Source of the DNA: Arthrobacter sp. D5-1
GTDB taxonomy: Bacteria; Actinomycetota; Actinomycetes; Actinomycetales; Micrococcaceae
Direction of reading: 5' to 3'
Assembly: GCF_017357425.1 (NCBI RefSeq)
Contig: NZ_CP014571.1
Coordinates: 682,001 to 746,000 of the forward strand
DNA length: 64,000 nucleotides
In this document: in pieces, positions 56,312 to 64,000 of the stretch
How positions within the stretch are numbered: position 1 is the first letter of the stretch
How the letters are laid out: every line of letters starts with the position of its first letter
Translations under genes and position numbers: made by a program
The notes under the pieces: generated by a model
Told to the model about the DNA's origin: nothing
Database searches by the model: none
What the model saw: only the letters and a program-made list of their open reading frames with translations

Positions 56312-56922
56312 CCGAAAGCAAGGGCGCCCTCAGGAAGGCTGCGCTCCTTGACGCTGCTGAAGAAGTATTGGTCACCAAGGGCAACGCGAACGCTGCAATG
56401 CGGGACTTTGCCGCTGCCGCAGGGGTGCGGATCGGACATCTGCAGCACTACTTTCCAACCCGTTCAGACCTTATCCGCGCCGTCCTTGAGCGAGCTCTGG
56501 AGCGCTCGCTGCGGCGGCTTGAGGAGACAGCCGGGTTCGACCTCGGCTCAGACGCGTCAGGCACGTTGTCCCGGGACGATTCCGGCCGTCTGCTCACCGC
56601 GCTGCTTCTGGAGCATTCGGAGTTGGCTGATGTAAGGATGCACTTGGAGATTTGGGCACTGGCCGCCTCGGATGATCAGGCGGCCGGTGCTCTGCGGTCT
56701 TTTTACCACCAATACGCTGCGCACGTTCAAGGTGTTGTCCGGCGGGGCCGGCCGGAACTGTCGGAGCCGTCCCTGAGGGGAGTGGCGGCCGCTATCGTCA
56801 GCCTCTTTGAGGGAGCGGCCGTGACACGATCCGACATCGCGGGGCTACGAACCGAACAAGGCGATCATGCCATCATCCGCACCGCGCAGTGGTTGATCCA
56901 CGGACAGGAAACCGCCCAGTGA
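56308..56922 (+). CDS. TetR-family regulator
   Basis: A 204-residue repressor with helix-turn-helix AMRDFAAAAGVRIGHLQHYF at about residues 30-49. The ligand domain is BetI/TetR_C_6-like. Its start overlaps the upstream gene's stop (ATGA) and its stop overlaps the fucosidase GTG, so all three genes are coupled. It most likely binds the palindrome at 55238 and represses the whole operon, including itself. Confidence 0.9.
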   Translation: MTESKGALRKAALLDAAEEVLVTKGNANAAMRDFAAAAGVRIGHLQHYFPTRSDLIRAVLERALERSLRRLEETAGFDLGSDASGTLSRDDSGRLLTALLLEHSELADVRMHLEIWALAASDDQAAGALRSFYHQYAAHVQGVVRRGRPELSEPSLRGVAAAIVSLFEGAAVTRSDIAGLRTEQGDHAIIRTAQWLIHGQETAQ

Positions 56923-58223
56923 ACCACCTGACGCCCACGCCCGCGCAGCTTCGCTGGCAGCAACTCGAATTCGGCGCCTTCATCCACTTCGGCATCAATA
57001 CCTTTGCCGGCAAGGAGTGGAGCGACGGCACCATACCGCCGTCGAAATTCAACCCCACAGAACTCGACGCCGGCAGCTGGGTTCGTGCGGCCAAGGAGGC
57101 GGGCGCGAGGTACTTGATCCTCACTGCCAAGCACCATGACGGATTCTGCCTCTGGCCCACGGCGACAACTGACTACTCCGTCGCGTCCTCGCCCTGGCGC
57201 GGTGGGTCAGGGGATGTTGTTCGCGACGTTGCCGGGGCCTGCGCAGAACAGGGCGTCGGACTGGGGCTCTACCTGTCGCCCTGGGACCGGAACGCGGGCT
57301 GTTACAGCGATCCCGCGGCCTACGACGACTTCTACGTCCAGCAGCTCACGGAACTCTGTACCAGTTATGGCCCGCTTATGGAACTGTGGTTCGACGGCGC
57401 GGGTTCAGTGGGCCGCGAGTACGACTGGGAACGGATCATCGCTGTTGTTAAGGAGCACCAGCCGGAAGCCATGATCTTCAACATGGGCCAGCCCACCATC
57501 CGCTGGGTAGGCAATGAGAATGGGCTGGCGTCGGACCCCGTGAACTACGTGGTGGACCGCACGTCCGACACCCAGTACACGGAGTCCAGCTCAGGGCTGG
57601 GGATCGAACACTATCTACCGCCGGAGTGCGATGTTTCCCTTCGCCGCGGCTGGTTCTGGCACCCGGACGACGAGCCCAAATCCACCGAACACCTGCTGGC
57701 GATTTATTACCAATCGGTGGGAATGGGGGCGAACCTCCTGCTGAACCTTCCTCCAGACACCCGGGGGCTGCTTCCGGAGCAGGATGTCGCGAGGCTCCAG
57801 GAGTGGAAGACCGAGCTGGACCGTCGCCTCTCCGGTGCGGTTGAGGCCACTATTGACCATCACGACGGCGGAGCGACCCTGAGCTTCCCTGCTGCCGTGA
57901 CGTTCAACCATGTGGAACTCGCGGAGGACCTGAGTTCGGGGCAACGGATCACTCAGCACACGGTGTTTGGTGATGACGGCGTTGGGGGAGCGAGGCTTGA
58001 TGGTGGAGCGGGGCTTGTTGAGGGGCAGACGGTGGGGCACCGACGCATTCACCAGATGCCCGTTGTCACCGCAAAAAGGTTGCACGTGAAACTAAGCGGT
58101 AAGGGTGGCGGCGGCCGCCTTAGCTCAGCGCGTGTCTACACCGGAGCGCTGGATGCCGCAGTGCCGATGATTCCCGAAGGCTACGAAGCCCCCACGGACG
58201 CGCCGGACCAACAGCCCAACTAG
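56919..58223 (+). CDS. Alpha-L-fucosidase (GH29)
   Basis: A 434-residue glycoside hydrolase without a signal peptide, so probably acting on imported oligosaccharides. The GH29 start WQQLEFGAFIHFGINTFAG (residues 14-32), TAKHHDGFCLW near residue 69, and the catalytic nucleophile Asp in ELWFDGAGS near residue 158 are clear; TRGLLPEQD follows later. The last 110 residues are a beta-sandwich-like tail. The GTG start overlaps the TetR stop; CAGGAAACC lies upstream. Its pairing with an NAD(P)-binding protein and TetR is unusual for fucosidases. A long palindrome starts at its stop. Confidence 0.88.
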   Translation: MNHLTPTPAQLRWQQLEFGAFIHFGINTFAGKEWSDGTIPPSKFNPTELDAGSWVRAAKEAGARYLILTAKHHDGFCLWPTATTDYSVASSPWRGGSGDVVRDVAGACAEQGVGLGLYLSPWDRNAGCYSDPAAYDDFYVQQLTELCTSYGPLMELWFDGAGSVGREYDWERIIAVVKEHQPEAMIFNMGQPTIRWVGNENGLASDPVNYVVDRTSDTQYTESSSGLGIEHYLPPECDVSLRRGWFWHPDDEPKSTEHLLAIYYQSVGMGANLLLNLPPDTRGLLPEQDVARLQEWKTELDRRLSGAVEATIDHHDGGATLSFPAAVTFNHVELAEDLSSGQRITQHTVFGDDGVGGARLDGGAGLVEGQTVGHRRIHQMPVVTAKRLHVKLSGKGGGGRLSSARVYTGALDAAVPMIPEGYEAPTDAPDQQPN

Positions 58224-58280
58224 GTAACAGTAAATGTCCCATTGAGCGCTCACTGGGACGTTTACTGTTACCTAGTTGGG
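58215..58280. repeat. 66-bp palindromic element at the end of the fucosidase gene
   Basis: Bases 58215-58241 pair with 58254-58280 at 26 of 27 positions, the odd one being a G-T wobble. The 12-base loop contains GAGCGCTC, itself a palindrome, so the unit is nearly self-complementary throughout. The arms include GTAACAGTAAA. It overlaps the fucosidase stop. It is more AT-rich and longer than the other terminators and has no T tail; it may be a dispersed extragenic palindrome that also ends transcription. Confidence 0.85.
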
Positions 58281-58373
58281 AGCCCGGCTCTTCCCACGCC
58301 GACCCCCAGAACATGATGCAGGGAGGTAGCAACAGCTGCCCTCAAAAAGTTTTCAAAAAAACTCTGTACCTCG

Positions 58374-58400
58374 CGTAACCCTTTGGCGTCCTTGGTCGAT
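58374..58400 (+). promoter_or_regulatory. Candidate ECF-sigma promoter of the sigma operon
   Basis: GTAACC (58374-58379), a 17-bp spacer and CGAT (58397-58400) fit the AAC/CG(T/A) layout typical of ECF-dependent promoters. It is about 220 bp before the sigma gene, so the mRNA would have a long leader. Self-activation by the sigma factor is inferred from this alone. Confidence 0.5.
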
Positions 58401-58415
58401 TACGTCTGTGAAAGG

Positions 58416-58455
58416 GCCGAGCTGGAATTTGTCCCCCATCATGTTCCAGCTCGGC
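58416..58455 (+). terminator. Hairpin in the leader of the sigma operon
   Basis: GCCGAGCTGGAA (58416-58427) pairs exactly with 58444-58455 across a 16-base loop, followed by TCTTCCTTG. It lies between the candidate ECF promoter and the sigma gene. It could be an attenuator, a processing site or the terminator of an unseen leader transcript. Confidence 0.4.
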
Positions 58456-58620
58456 TCTTCCTTGTTCGGAGGAGTTGTCCAAAGTAGTTTCCCGGACAAG
58501 CGGGTCCTCCCTGGGGATGGCCCGGCAGAGCAGATACCCTTGGTGGGGTTGTCCGTCGTTCAACACGGGTGACCTGGCTGGAAAGCCACGGACCTGCCGC
58601 CGATCGAAAGTCCCACAATT

Positions 58621-59171
58621 GTGACCGACGCGTTGACCGACGAAGCGCTTCATGCGCTCAAGGGCAATACCGCGGAACTGTTCAGCGCCGTTTACCAGGC
58701 CTACGCGGGCCAGGTTCTCGGATACCTGACGGCCAAAGGCGTGCCCGATCCTGAAGCAAGTACGCAGGACGTGTTCCTGGCGGTGTTGCCGCGGCTCGAT
58801 GACCTCAGTGGTGGCGTCAATGGCTTGCGGACTTTCATTTTCTCGGTGGCCCATGCACGGATGGTGGATGAGCACCGGAAGCAAAACCGGGCGCCGATAC
58901 AGCACGAGTTCGAGCCCGAACGGGACACGCGCGAAACGAGTTCTGCAGAGGCCGAAGCTTTGTCCAGGCTGGCGCCATATGAGGTTGCGGCGCTTCTGGA
59001 CAACCTGGGCGAGGACCAGCGTGAGGTCCTGCATCTCCGCATCGTGGCCGGCCTGACGGTTGAACAGGTAGCCGACATCATGGGGAAAACTGCTGGCGCA
59101 GTCAAGCAATTACAGCGCCGGGCCCTCATTGCGCTCCGTGAGCATTCGGCAGTAAAGGAATATGTGTCGCC

Positions 59172-59175
<4 letters not shown>
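58621..59175 (+). CDS. ECF-type RNA polymerase sigma factor
   Basis: A 184-residue group 4 sigma factor. Region 2 (QDVFLAVLPRLDDLSGG with GLRTFIFSVAHARMVDEHR, about residues 50-90) and region 4 (VLHLRIVAGLTVEQVADIMGKTAGAVKQLQ, about residues 136-165) are both present, with an acidic linker between. It belongs near the SigD-like ECFs. The start is GTG 58621; no ribosome site or leaderless -10 could be seen there, so the start is uncertain. Its stop overlaps the start of a membrane protein by 4 bp, as in sigma/anti-sigma pairs. Confidence 0.88.
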
Positions 59176-60074
<899 letters not shown>

Positions 60075-60145
60075 ACACCCGCCATCTGGGCGCAGACGCA
60101 GAATTTCGGCCAGAAGGCCCGTCGGCGGGCAGGTAGTCTGGGGGG

Positions 60146-60571
60146 ATGATGCATGTCAACGATCCTGACGTCGTGGAACGCTTGATGCGAACAAAGGGCA
60201 CCTGGGCCATCGTCGGTCTCAGCACCAACCAGTGGCGTTCCGCGTATGAGGTCTCGCTCTATGTCAGGGACACCATGGGCATGGAAATCATTCCCGTAAA
60301 TCTCAAGGGGGAGGACGTGCACGGCGAGAAAGGGTACCCAACCCTTGCGGATATTCCGGCAGCCAGGCATCCCATCGACGTTGTTGAGTGTTTCGTCAAC
60401 TCCCAGCGCGTTGGCGCGGTGATCGACCAAGCGATTGCGATCGGCGCCAAGGCCGTGTGGCTTCAATTGGGCGTATTCGACGACGAAGCTACCCAGCGTG
60501 CCAAGGACGCGGGGCTCGAAGTGGTAGTGAACTCCTGCCCGGCGCGCGAAGGCTGGCACTACGGCTTGTGA
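60146..60571 (+). CDS. CoA-binding domain protein (YccU-like)
   Basis: A 141-residue Rossmann protein: GTWAIVGLSTNQWRSAYEVS (about residues 18-37) is the CoA-binding start, DIPAARHPIDVVECFVNS lies near residue 74 and VWLQLGVFDDEA near residue 103. The small stand-alone family binds CoA or a nucleotide; a role is not established. ATG 60146 is 6 bp after TAGTCT (60134-60139), suggesting a leaderless mRNA; ATG 60149 is the alternative. Confidence 0.9.
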   Translation: MMHVNDPDVVERLMRTKGTWAIVGLSTNQWRSAYEVSLYVRDTMGMEIIPVNLKGEDVHGEKGYPTLADIPAARHPIDVVECFVNSQRVGAVIDQAIAIGAKAVWLQLGVFDDEATQRAKDAGLEVVVNSCPAREGWHYGL

Positions 60572-60634
60572 TTCCAGGCCCGGTTCCTCTGTTAGATTTC
60601 AGCTGAATCAATTCTTGAGTCTTGGGGGACAACC

Positions 60635-61528
60635 ATGTTCGGCGGCCATTCTGCGGTGTCATTTTCCACTCCCAGCAGGCGGGCCGCTTTCGGCATCCTT
60701 GGCGCTTCCGTGGTGGCCGGCCTGACAGCTTGTACAGCAGCGGAAAGTTCGACGCCGGCGCTGACGCCCACTGGAGCCGCCGGGTCGCCCGAGGCGCCGG
60801 GGCAGAACGGTGCACTGGGGGTCGGAGGCGAGGTTCCGACGTCGTCCGCTTCGACGACGCCGACGCCTAGCACAACGCCCACCCCCACCAAGCGCATCCG
60901 GCGCACCTTCATTCCGGACTACCAACTCCCGCCGATCGTGGGCGGCCTGGCGCCAGTGATCAGCAAGATCGAGACGAAGCACCCGGTGGTGTTCCTGACC
61001 ATCGATGACGGCAACATCAAGACGCTTGAATCCGTGAAACTGATGGCGGAGTACGACTACCCCGCGTCACTGTTCCTCACCAAGGACACAGTGGCGGACA
61101 ACCCGGCTTTCTTCAACGCCTTCAAAGCCCAGGGCAGCCTGATTGAGAACCATACGGTCACGCACAACATCAACATGGTCCGGCAGTGGGGTTACCAGCA
61201 GCAGGTCAACGACATGGTGGGAATGCAGGAGTACGCGTTCCAGCACTACGGCCGCCGGCCCACGCTCTTCAGGCCGCCTGGAGGGGCTTACTCCAACGTG
61301 ATGCGGCAAGCCGTGGCGGCGTCGGGCATGAAGGCGATCGTCACCTGGGAAGCCAAGGCCAACGCGGGCAAGATGGACTATCAGGTGGGGAACTCCCTGC
61401 GCCCGGGGGACATTGTGCTCATGCATTTCCGAGCCGAATTCGCCGCCGACCTCGCTGCTTTCCGTGCGGCCCAGTTGGCTGCGGGGCTGGAAGTAGTGCT
61501 GCTGGAGGATTTCCTGGGCGTGGCGTAG
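60635..61528 (+). CDS. Polysaccharide deacetylase lipoprotein
   Basis: A 297-residue NodB-domain enzyme. The signal peptide ends in lipobox LTA-C (Cys33), with a Ser/Thr/Pro linker to about residue 88. NodB motifs: FLTIDDGN (about residues 118-125) with the catalytic Asp pair, ENHTVTHN near residue 171 with the zinc His pair, and RPPGGAYS near residue 212. Asn follows DDG where Pro is usual. GGGGGA precedes the ATG. It should remove acyl groups from cell-wall or chitin-like polymer outside the membrane. Confidence 0.9.
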   Translation: MFGGHSAVSFSTPSRRAAFGILGASVVAGLTACTAAESSTPALTPTGAAGSPEAPGQNGALGVGGEVPTSSASTTPTPSTTPTPTKRIRRTFIPDYQLPPIVGGLAPVISKIETKHPVVFLTIDDGNIKTLESVKLMAEYDYPASLFLTKDTVADNPAFFNAFKAQGSLIENHTVTHNINMVRQWGYQQQVNDMVGMQEYAFQHYGRRPTLFRPPGGAYSNVMRQAVAASGMKAIVTWEAKANAGKMDYQVGNSLRPGDIVLMHFRAEFAADLAAFRAAQLAAGLEVVLLEDFLGVA

Positions 61529-61578
61529 GCAGCGGCGTAGACGTGGCCCCGCGCCCGGAGCGCCAGTAGGCTCGCTTC

Positions 61579-61989
61579 ATGGACGTTTCCACCCTCCGCG
61601 ACATCTGCCTGGGCTTTCCGGGCGCCTTTGAAGACTTCCCCTTCGGGCCTGAGACGTCCGTGTTCAAGGTACGGGCCGCCGTCGCCGGGGGTGCCCGCCA
61701 CGAGGCGAAGATGTTCGCCCTTTCCACGATGGATCCGGACAACTGGTCCGTGAGCCTCAAGTGCGAGCCCGCATTGGCAGAGCAGCTCAGGGCGGCAAAC
61801 CCTGAAATCACGGGTGCCTGGCACATGAACAAGACCCATTGGAACGGTGTTCGCCTGGATGGTGGCCTATCCGACCAAATGGTGCGGGACATGGTGGAGG
61901 ACTCTTATGACCTGGTGGTGGCAACGTTGAGCCGCAAGCAGCAGGAGCAACTGGGCTGGGCCCGGCTCGCAAAGCCGCAAGGCAACTGA
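61579..61989 (+). CDS. MmcQ/YjbR family protein
   Basis: A 136-residue protein with the MmcQ/YjbR fold: LRDICLGFPGAFEDFPFG (about residues 5-22), FKVRAAVAG, then NWSVSLKCEPALAEQLR and GAWHMNKTHWNGVRLDG near residue 81. These small proteins look like a DNA-binding fold, but the function is unproven. ATG 61579 is 6 bp after TAGGCT (61567-61572), a leaderless-type start. Confidence 0.9.
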   Translation: MDVSTLRDICLGFPGAFEDFPFGPETSVFKVRAAVAGGARHEAKMFALSTMDPDNWSVSLKCEPALAEQLRAANPEITGAWHMNKTHWNGVRLDGGLSDQMVRDMVEDSYDLVVATLSRKQQEQLGWARLAKPQGN

Positions 61990-62085
61990 CACGCCCGCGC
62001 ACACCCTCCCCACGGCGCTGACATGGGGCTAGATTGATACTGCATACCTAAAGACCTCAGCCATGGGCTGGTCAGGAGCGGTTTG

Positions 62086-62712
62086 ATGCTGGATCAGAAG
62101 ACACTGGACCACTTATGGAACTTTCGCGATCCGGCTGCCTCGGAAGCCAGATTCCGTGCCGCGATGATCGAGGAAATGTACGACGCCGACGAACGTGCTG
62201 AGTTGGCAACCCAGCTTGGGCGGGCCATCAGTTTGCAAGGACGCTTTGAGGAAGCCGATGCGCTGCTGGACGACATCGACGACGACGAGCCCACCGTAGG
62301 CGTGCGCATCCTCCTGGAGCGCGGGCGGGTTTTGAACGCCGGCGGACGTCCCGCCATGGCTGTTCCCCTCCTGGAGCAGGCTGCCGAGTTGGCGGACCAC
62401 CTTGGTGAGGAATTCCTGGCCGTCGATGCACTCCACATGCTCTCGCTCGCGGATGCCGCGCACGCCGAGGTTTGGATGCGAAGTGCCCTCGAATATGCCT
62501 CGACAGCACGTGATGAGCGGACCAAGCGCTGGATGATTGCTTTGCACGTTGGCCTCGGGACGTTTCTGAGGGGTAAAAAGCGGCTCACGGAGGCCATGGT
62601 GGAGTTCCAATTGGCCGAACAATGGGCGGAACGACTGGGATCCGAGGGGCAGAAGGCGTTGGCCCGGGAAGCCATCACGGAGTGCGGAAAAGCCCTCGCC
62701 GAAGGACCATAG
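62086..62712 (+). CDS. TPR-like helical protein
   Basis: A 208-residue, all-helical acidic protein; repeated A/L-rich helix pairs (ATQLGRAISLQGRFEEADALLDD, GRPAMAVPLLEQAAELAD, KRLTEAMVEFQLAEQWAERLG) look like degenerate tetratricopeptide repeats. No signal peptide or membrane segment. Partner proteins unknown. GGAGCGG lies 4 bp before the ATG at 62086; a TTG just before is ignored. It is the last gene before the amino-sugar binding-protein gene but on its own transcript. Confidence 0.75.
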   Translation: MLDQKTLDHLWNFRDPAASEARFRAAMIEEMYDADERAELATQLGRAISLQGRFEEADALLDDIDDDEPTVGVRILLERGRVLNAGGRPAMAVPLLEQAAELADHLGEEFLAVDALHMLSLADAAHAEVWMRSALEYASTARDERTKRWMIALHVGLGTFLRGKKRLTEAMVEFQLAEQWAERLGSEGQKALAREAITECGKALAEGP

Positions 62713-62735
62713 AAAGATCACGCTTTGACATATGT

Positions 62736-62771
62736 TGATCGAAACTGCCGCGAAATATTGATTTTCGATCA
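62736..62771. promoter_or_regulatory. Candidate operator upstream of the amino-sugar binding protein
   Basis: TGATCGAAA (62736-62744) is repeated inverted as TTTCGATCA (62763-62771); a smaller TGAT-TTTCG-ATCA palindrome overlaps the right arm. TTGACA at 62725-62730, just upstream, could be the -35 of the ngcE-like gene. The binding protein is unknown (ROK, DeoR or GntR types are all possible). Confidence 0.5.
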
Positions 62772-62888
62772 TTCGTGGTGAATTATGTCACAGAAGGTTG
62801 GTGCTGCCAGAGCGCCAACCCAGACTGTCTGACTGACCGGCTTTTCCGCCGCAACAGTCGACACTACGAGTCACTGGAGGGTTTAGAA

Positions 62889-64000
62889 ATGAACGTTCAG
62901 CACCAGTCCGTCGGTCGCCGTGGATTCCTGCGCGGAGCACTCGCTGCAGCCGTGCTCGTGCCCATGGGGGGAACCATTGCTTCATGTGCCGCAGGTGGCG
63001 GCACCACCACCGCCGGCCCCACAGGCACTGTCTCCGACACCAACCCGTTCGGCATGGCAGACAAGTCCACAGTGGACGCCGTGATCTTCAAGGGCGGCTA
63101 CGGGATCGACTACGTCGAGTTCGCAGGCAAGGCCTTCGAGAAGGCGCATGAGGGTTCCACGGCCAAGATCTCCCCGTCCACGGATATCGCCCAGGAACTT
63201 CAGCCGCGCTTTGTCGGTGGCAACCCGCCGGACCTGATCGACAACTCCGGCGCCAAGGCCATCGGCTTCAGCACCATCCTTGCCCAGCTCGAGGACCTCA
63301 CCAGCGTTGTGGAGGCCAAGAACCTTGAAGGCAAGGTCATCAAGGACACCCTGTACACAGGCGTACTGGCTCCGGGCACATTCGACGGCAAGCTTGCTGC
63401 ACTGAACTACGTCCTGACCGTCTTTGCCGTGTGGTACTCCGACTCCCTGCTCAAGGAAAACGGCTGGACCGTTCCGAAGACCTGGGATGAGATGTACGCA
63501 CTCGGCGAGCAGGCCAAAGCCAAGGGCAAGTACCTCTTTGTCTGGGGCAAGGAAGCTGCCACGTACTACCAGGAACTGGCCATTGCCTCTGCCATCAAGG
63601 AAGGCGGCGACGACGTTCGCCTCGCCTTGGAGAACCTCAAGGCCGATTGCTGGTCGCACCCGGCCATCCAGTCCGTCTTCACGGCCCTGGACAAGATCGT
63701 CAAGGCCGGCTTCTTCAAGCCCGGCGGTTCCGGCACCCAGTTCACGGCCGCCCAGGCACAGTGGAGCAACGCCCAGGAGGCTGTGTTCTACCCCTCGGGT
63801 TCCTGGATCGAGAACGAAATGAAGGACCAGACCAAGGCCGGCTTCAACATGATGGGTGCCCCGGCCCCGTCCGTGAGCGCCAGCCCCAAGATGCCGCAGA
63901 CAGCACTTCACAGCGCTGCAGGCGAGCCGTTCATTGTTCCGAGCCAGGGCAAGAACGCCGCCGGCGGCAAGGAGTTGCTCCGGATCATGCTCTCCAAGGA
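62889..64000 (+). CDS. ngcE: N-acetylglucosamine/chitobiose-type ABC substrate-binding lipoprotein (partial, 3' end outside window)
   Basis: The first 370 residues of a binding protein. A Tat-type RRGFLRG motif (residues 10-16) and lipobox TIAS-C (Cys33) show export and anchoring. The body has the ESTAKISPSTDIAQELQPRF, NPPDLIDNSGAKAIGF and KENGWTVPKTWDEMYAL patterns of CUT1 sugar-binding proteins, and the closest recalled family is NgcE of N-acetylglucosamine/diacetylchitobiose uptake. GGAGGG lies 6 bp before the ATG. Permease genes should follow beyond the window. The symbol is moderately sure. Confidence 0.85.
   Translation, partial: MNVQHQSVGRRGFLRGALAAAVLVPMGGTIASCAAGGGTTTAGPTGTVSDTNPFGMADKSTVDAVIFKGGYGIDYVEFAGKAFEKAHEGSTAKISPSTDIAQELQPRFVGGNPPDLIDNSGAKAIGFSTILAQLEDLTSVVEAKNLEGKVIKDTLYTGVLAPGTFDGKLAALNYVLTVFAVWYSDSLLKENGWTVPKTWDEMYALGEQAKAKGKYLFVWGKEAATYYQELAIASAIKEGGDDVRLALENLKADCWSHPAIQSVFTALDKIVKAGFFKPGGSGTQFTAAQAQWSNAQEAVFYPSGSWIENEMKDQTKAGFNMMGAPAPSVSASPKMPQTALHSAAGEPFIVPSQGKNAAGGKELLRIMLSK

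Overview
The window is GC-rich, densely packed bacterial chromosome. Protein families (DUF3151, DUF6480, PucR, IdeR-type iron control, ECF sigma with a one-helix partner), many GTG/TTG starts, leaderless-type promoters and U-poor GC hairpin terminators all point to an actinobacterium. The gene set looks most like a soil Micrococcaceae of the Arthrobacter/Paenarthrobacter type; this is inferred from family resemblance, not from a database search. No rRNA, tRNA, CRISPR array or prophage was recognised. One insertion sequence (IS30 family) is present.

Layout. 1-3.3 kb: end of a monosaccharide ABC importer (gguA, gguB) with its LacI regulator. 3.3-11.6 kb: housekeeping (pyrE, a TrmH-type methylase, class II aldolase fbaA with a DUF3151 gene) among hydrolases, a phosphatase pair and two membrane-anchored proteins. 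11.6-15.8 kb: a siderophore-iron ABC system (two permeases and an ATPase on the minus strand, binding lipoprotein on the plus strand) around a DtxR/IdeR box. 15.8-18.8 kb: uracil-DNA-glycosylase-like gene, TfoX-like gene, purA. 18.8-31.1 kb: regulator-plus-target modules: TetR/MFS/DUF2306 with two operators, TetR/APC permease/amidohydrolase, WYL regulator/hydrolase; also an SMP-30 protein and a secreted GDPD protein. 31.1-39.5 kb: an organic-acid region with a GntR regulator, a giant FAD/Fe-S dehydrogenase, a fumarate-reductase/L-aspartate-oxidase-type flavoprotein, LysR, malate dehydrogenase and an MHS-type transporter. 39.6-41.3 kb: an IS30 element sitting inside what was an intrinsic terminator. 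41.3-48.3 kb: hydrolase/TetR pair with two perfect-type operators, a cation/proton antiporter, an App1-type phosphatase and two secreted metal-dependent hydrolases. 48.6-53.1 kb: a class III aminotransferase, a PucR regulator and a CoA-acylating semialdehyde dehydrogenase, fitting beta-amino-acid/beta-alanine catabolism. 53.2-58.3 kb: DUF1801, AI-2E-family membrane protein, a tiny proline-rich gene, then an operon of NAD(P)-binding protein, TetR and alpha-L-fucosidase ending in a 66-bp palindrome. 58.4-62.7 kb: ECF sigma/anti-sigma-like pair, CoA-binding protein, polysaccharide deacetylase, MmcQ-like and TPR-like proteins. 62.9-64 kb: start of an N-acetylglucosamine/chitobiose-type binding protein.

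Together the genes describe a versatile heterotroph that takes up sugars, amino sugars, amino acids, organic acids and chelated iron, with a local repressor beside almost every uptake or catabolic gene. The most unusual structural signals are the IS30 insertion that splits a terminator, the repeated TANNNT-N6/7-start-codon architecture that suggests many leaderless mRNAs, the long palindrome after the fucosidase gene, and the sigma-factor operon whose second protein carries a hexanucleotide-encoded (Ala-Gln)n tract.
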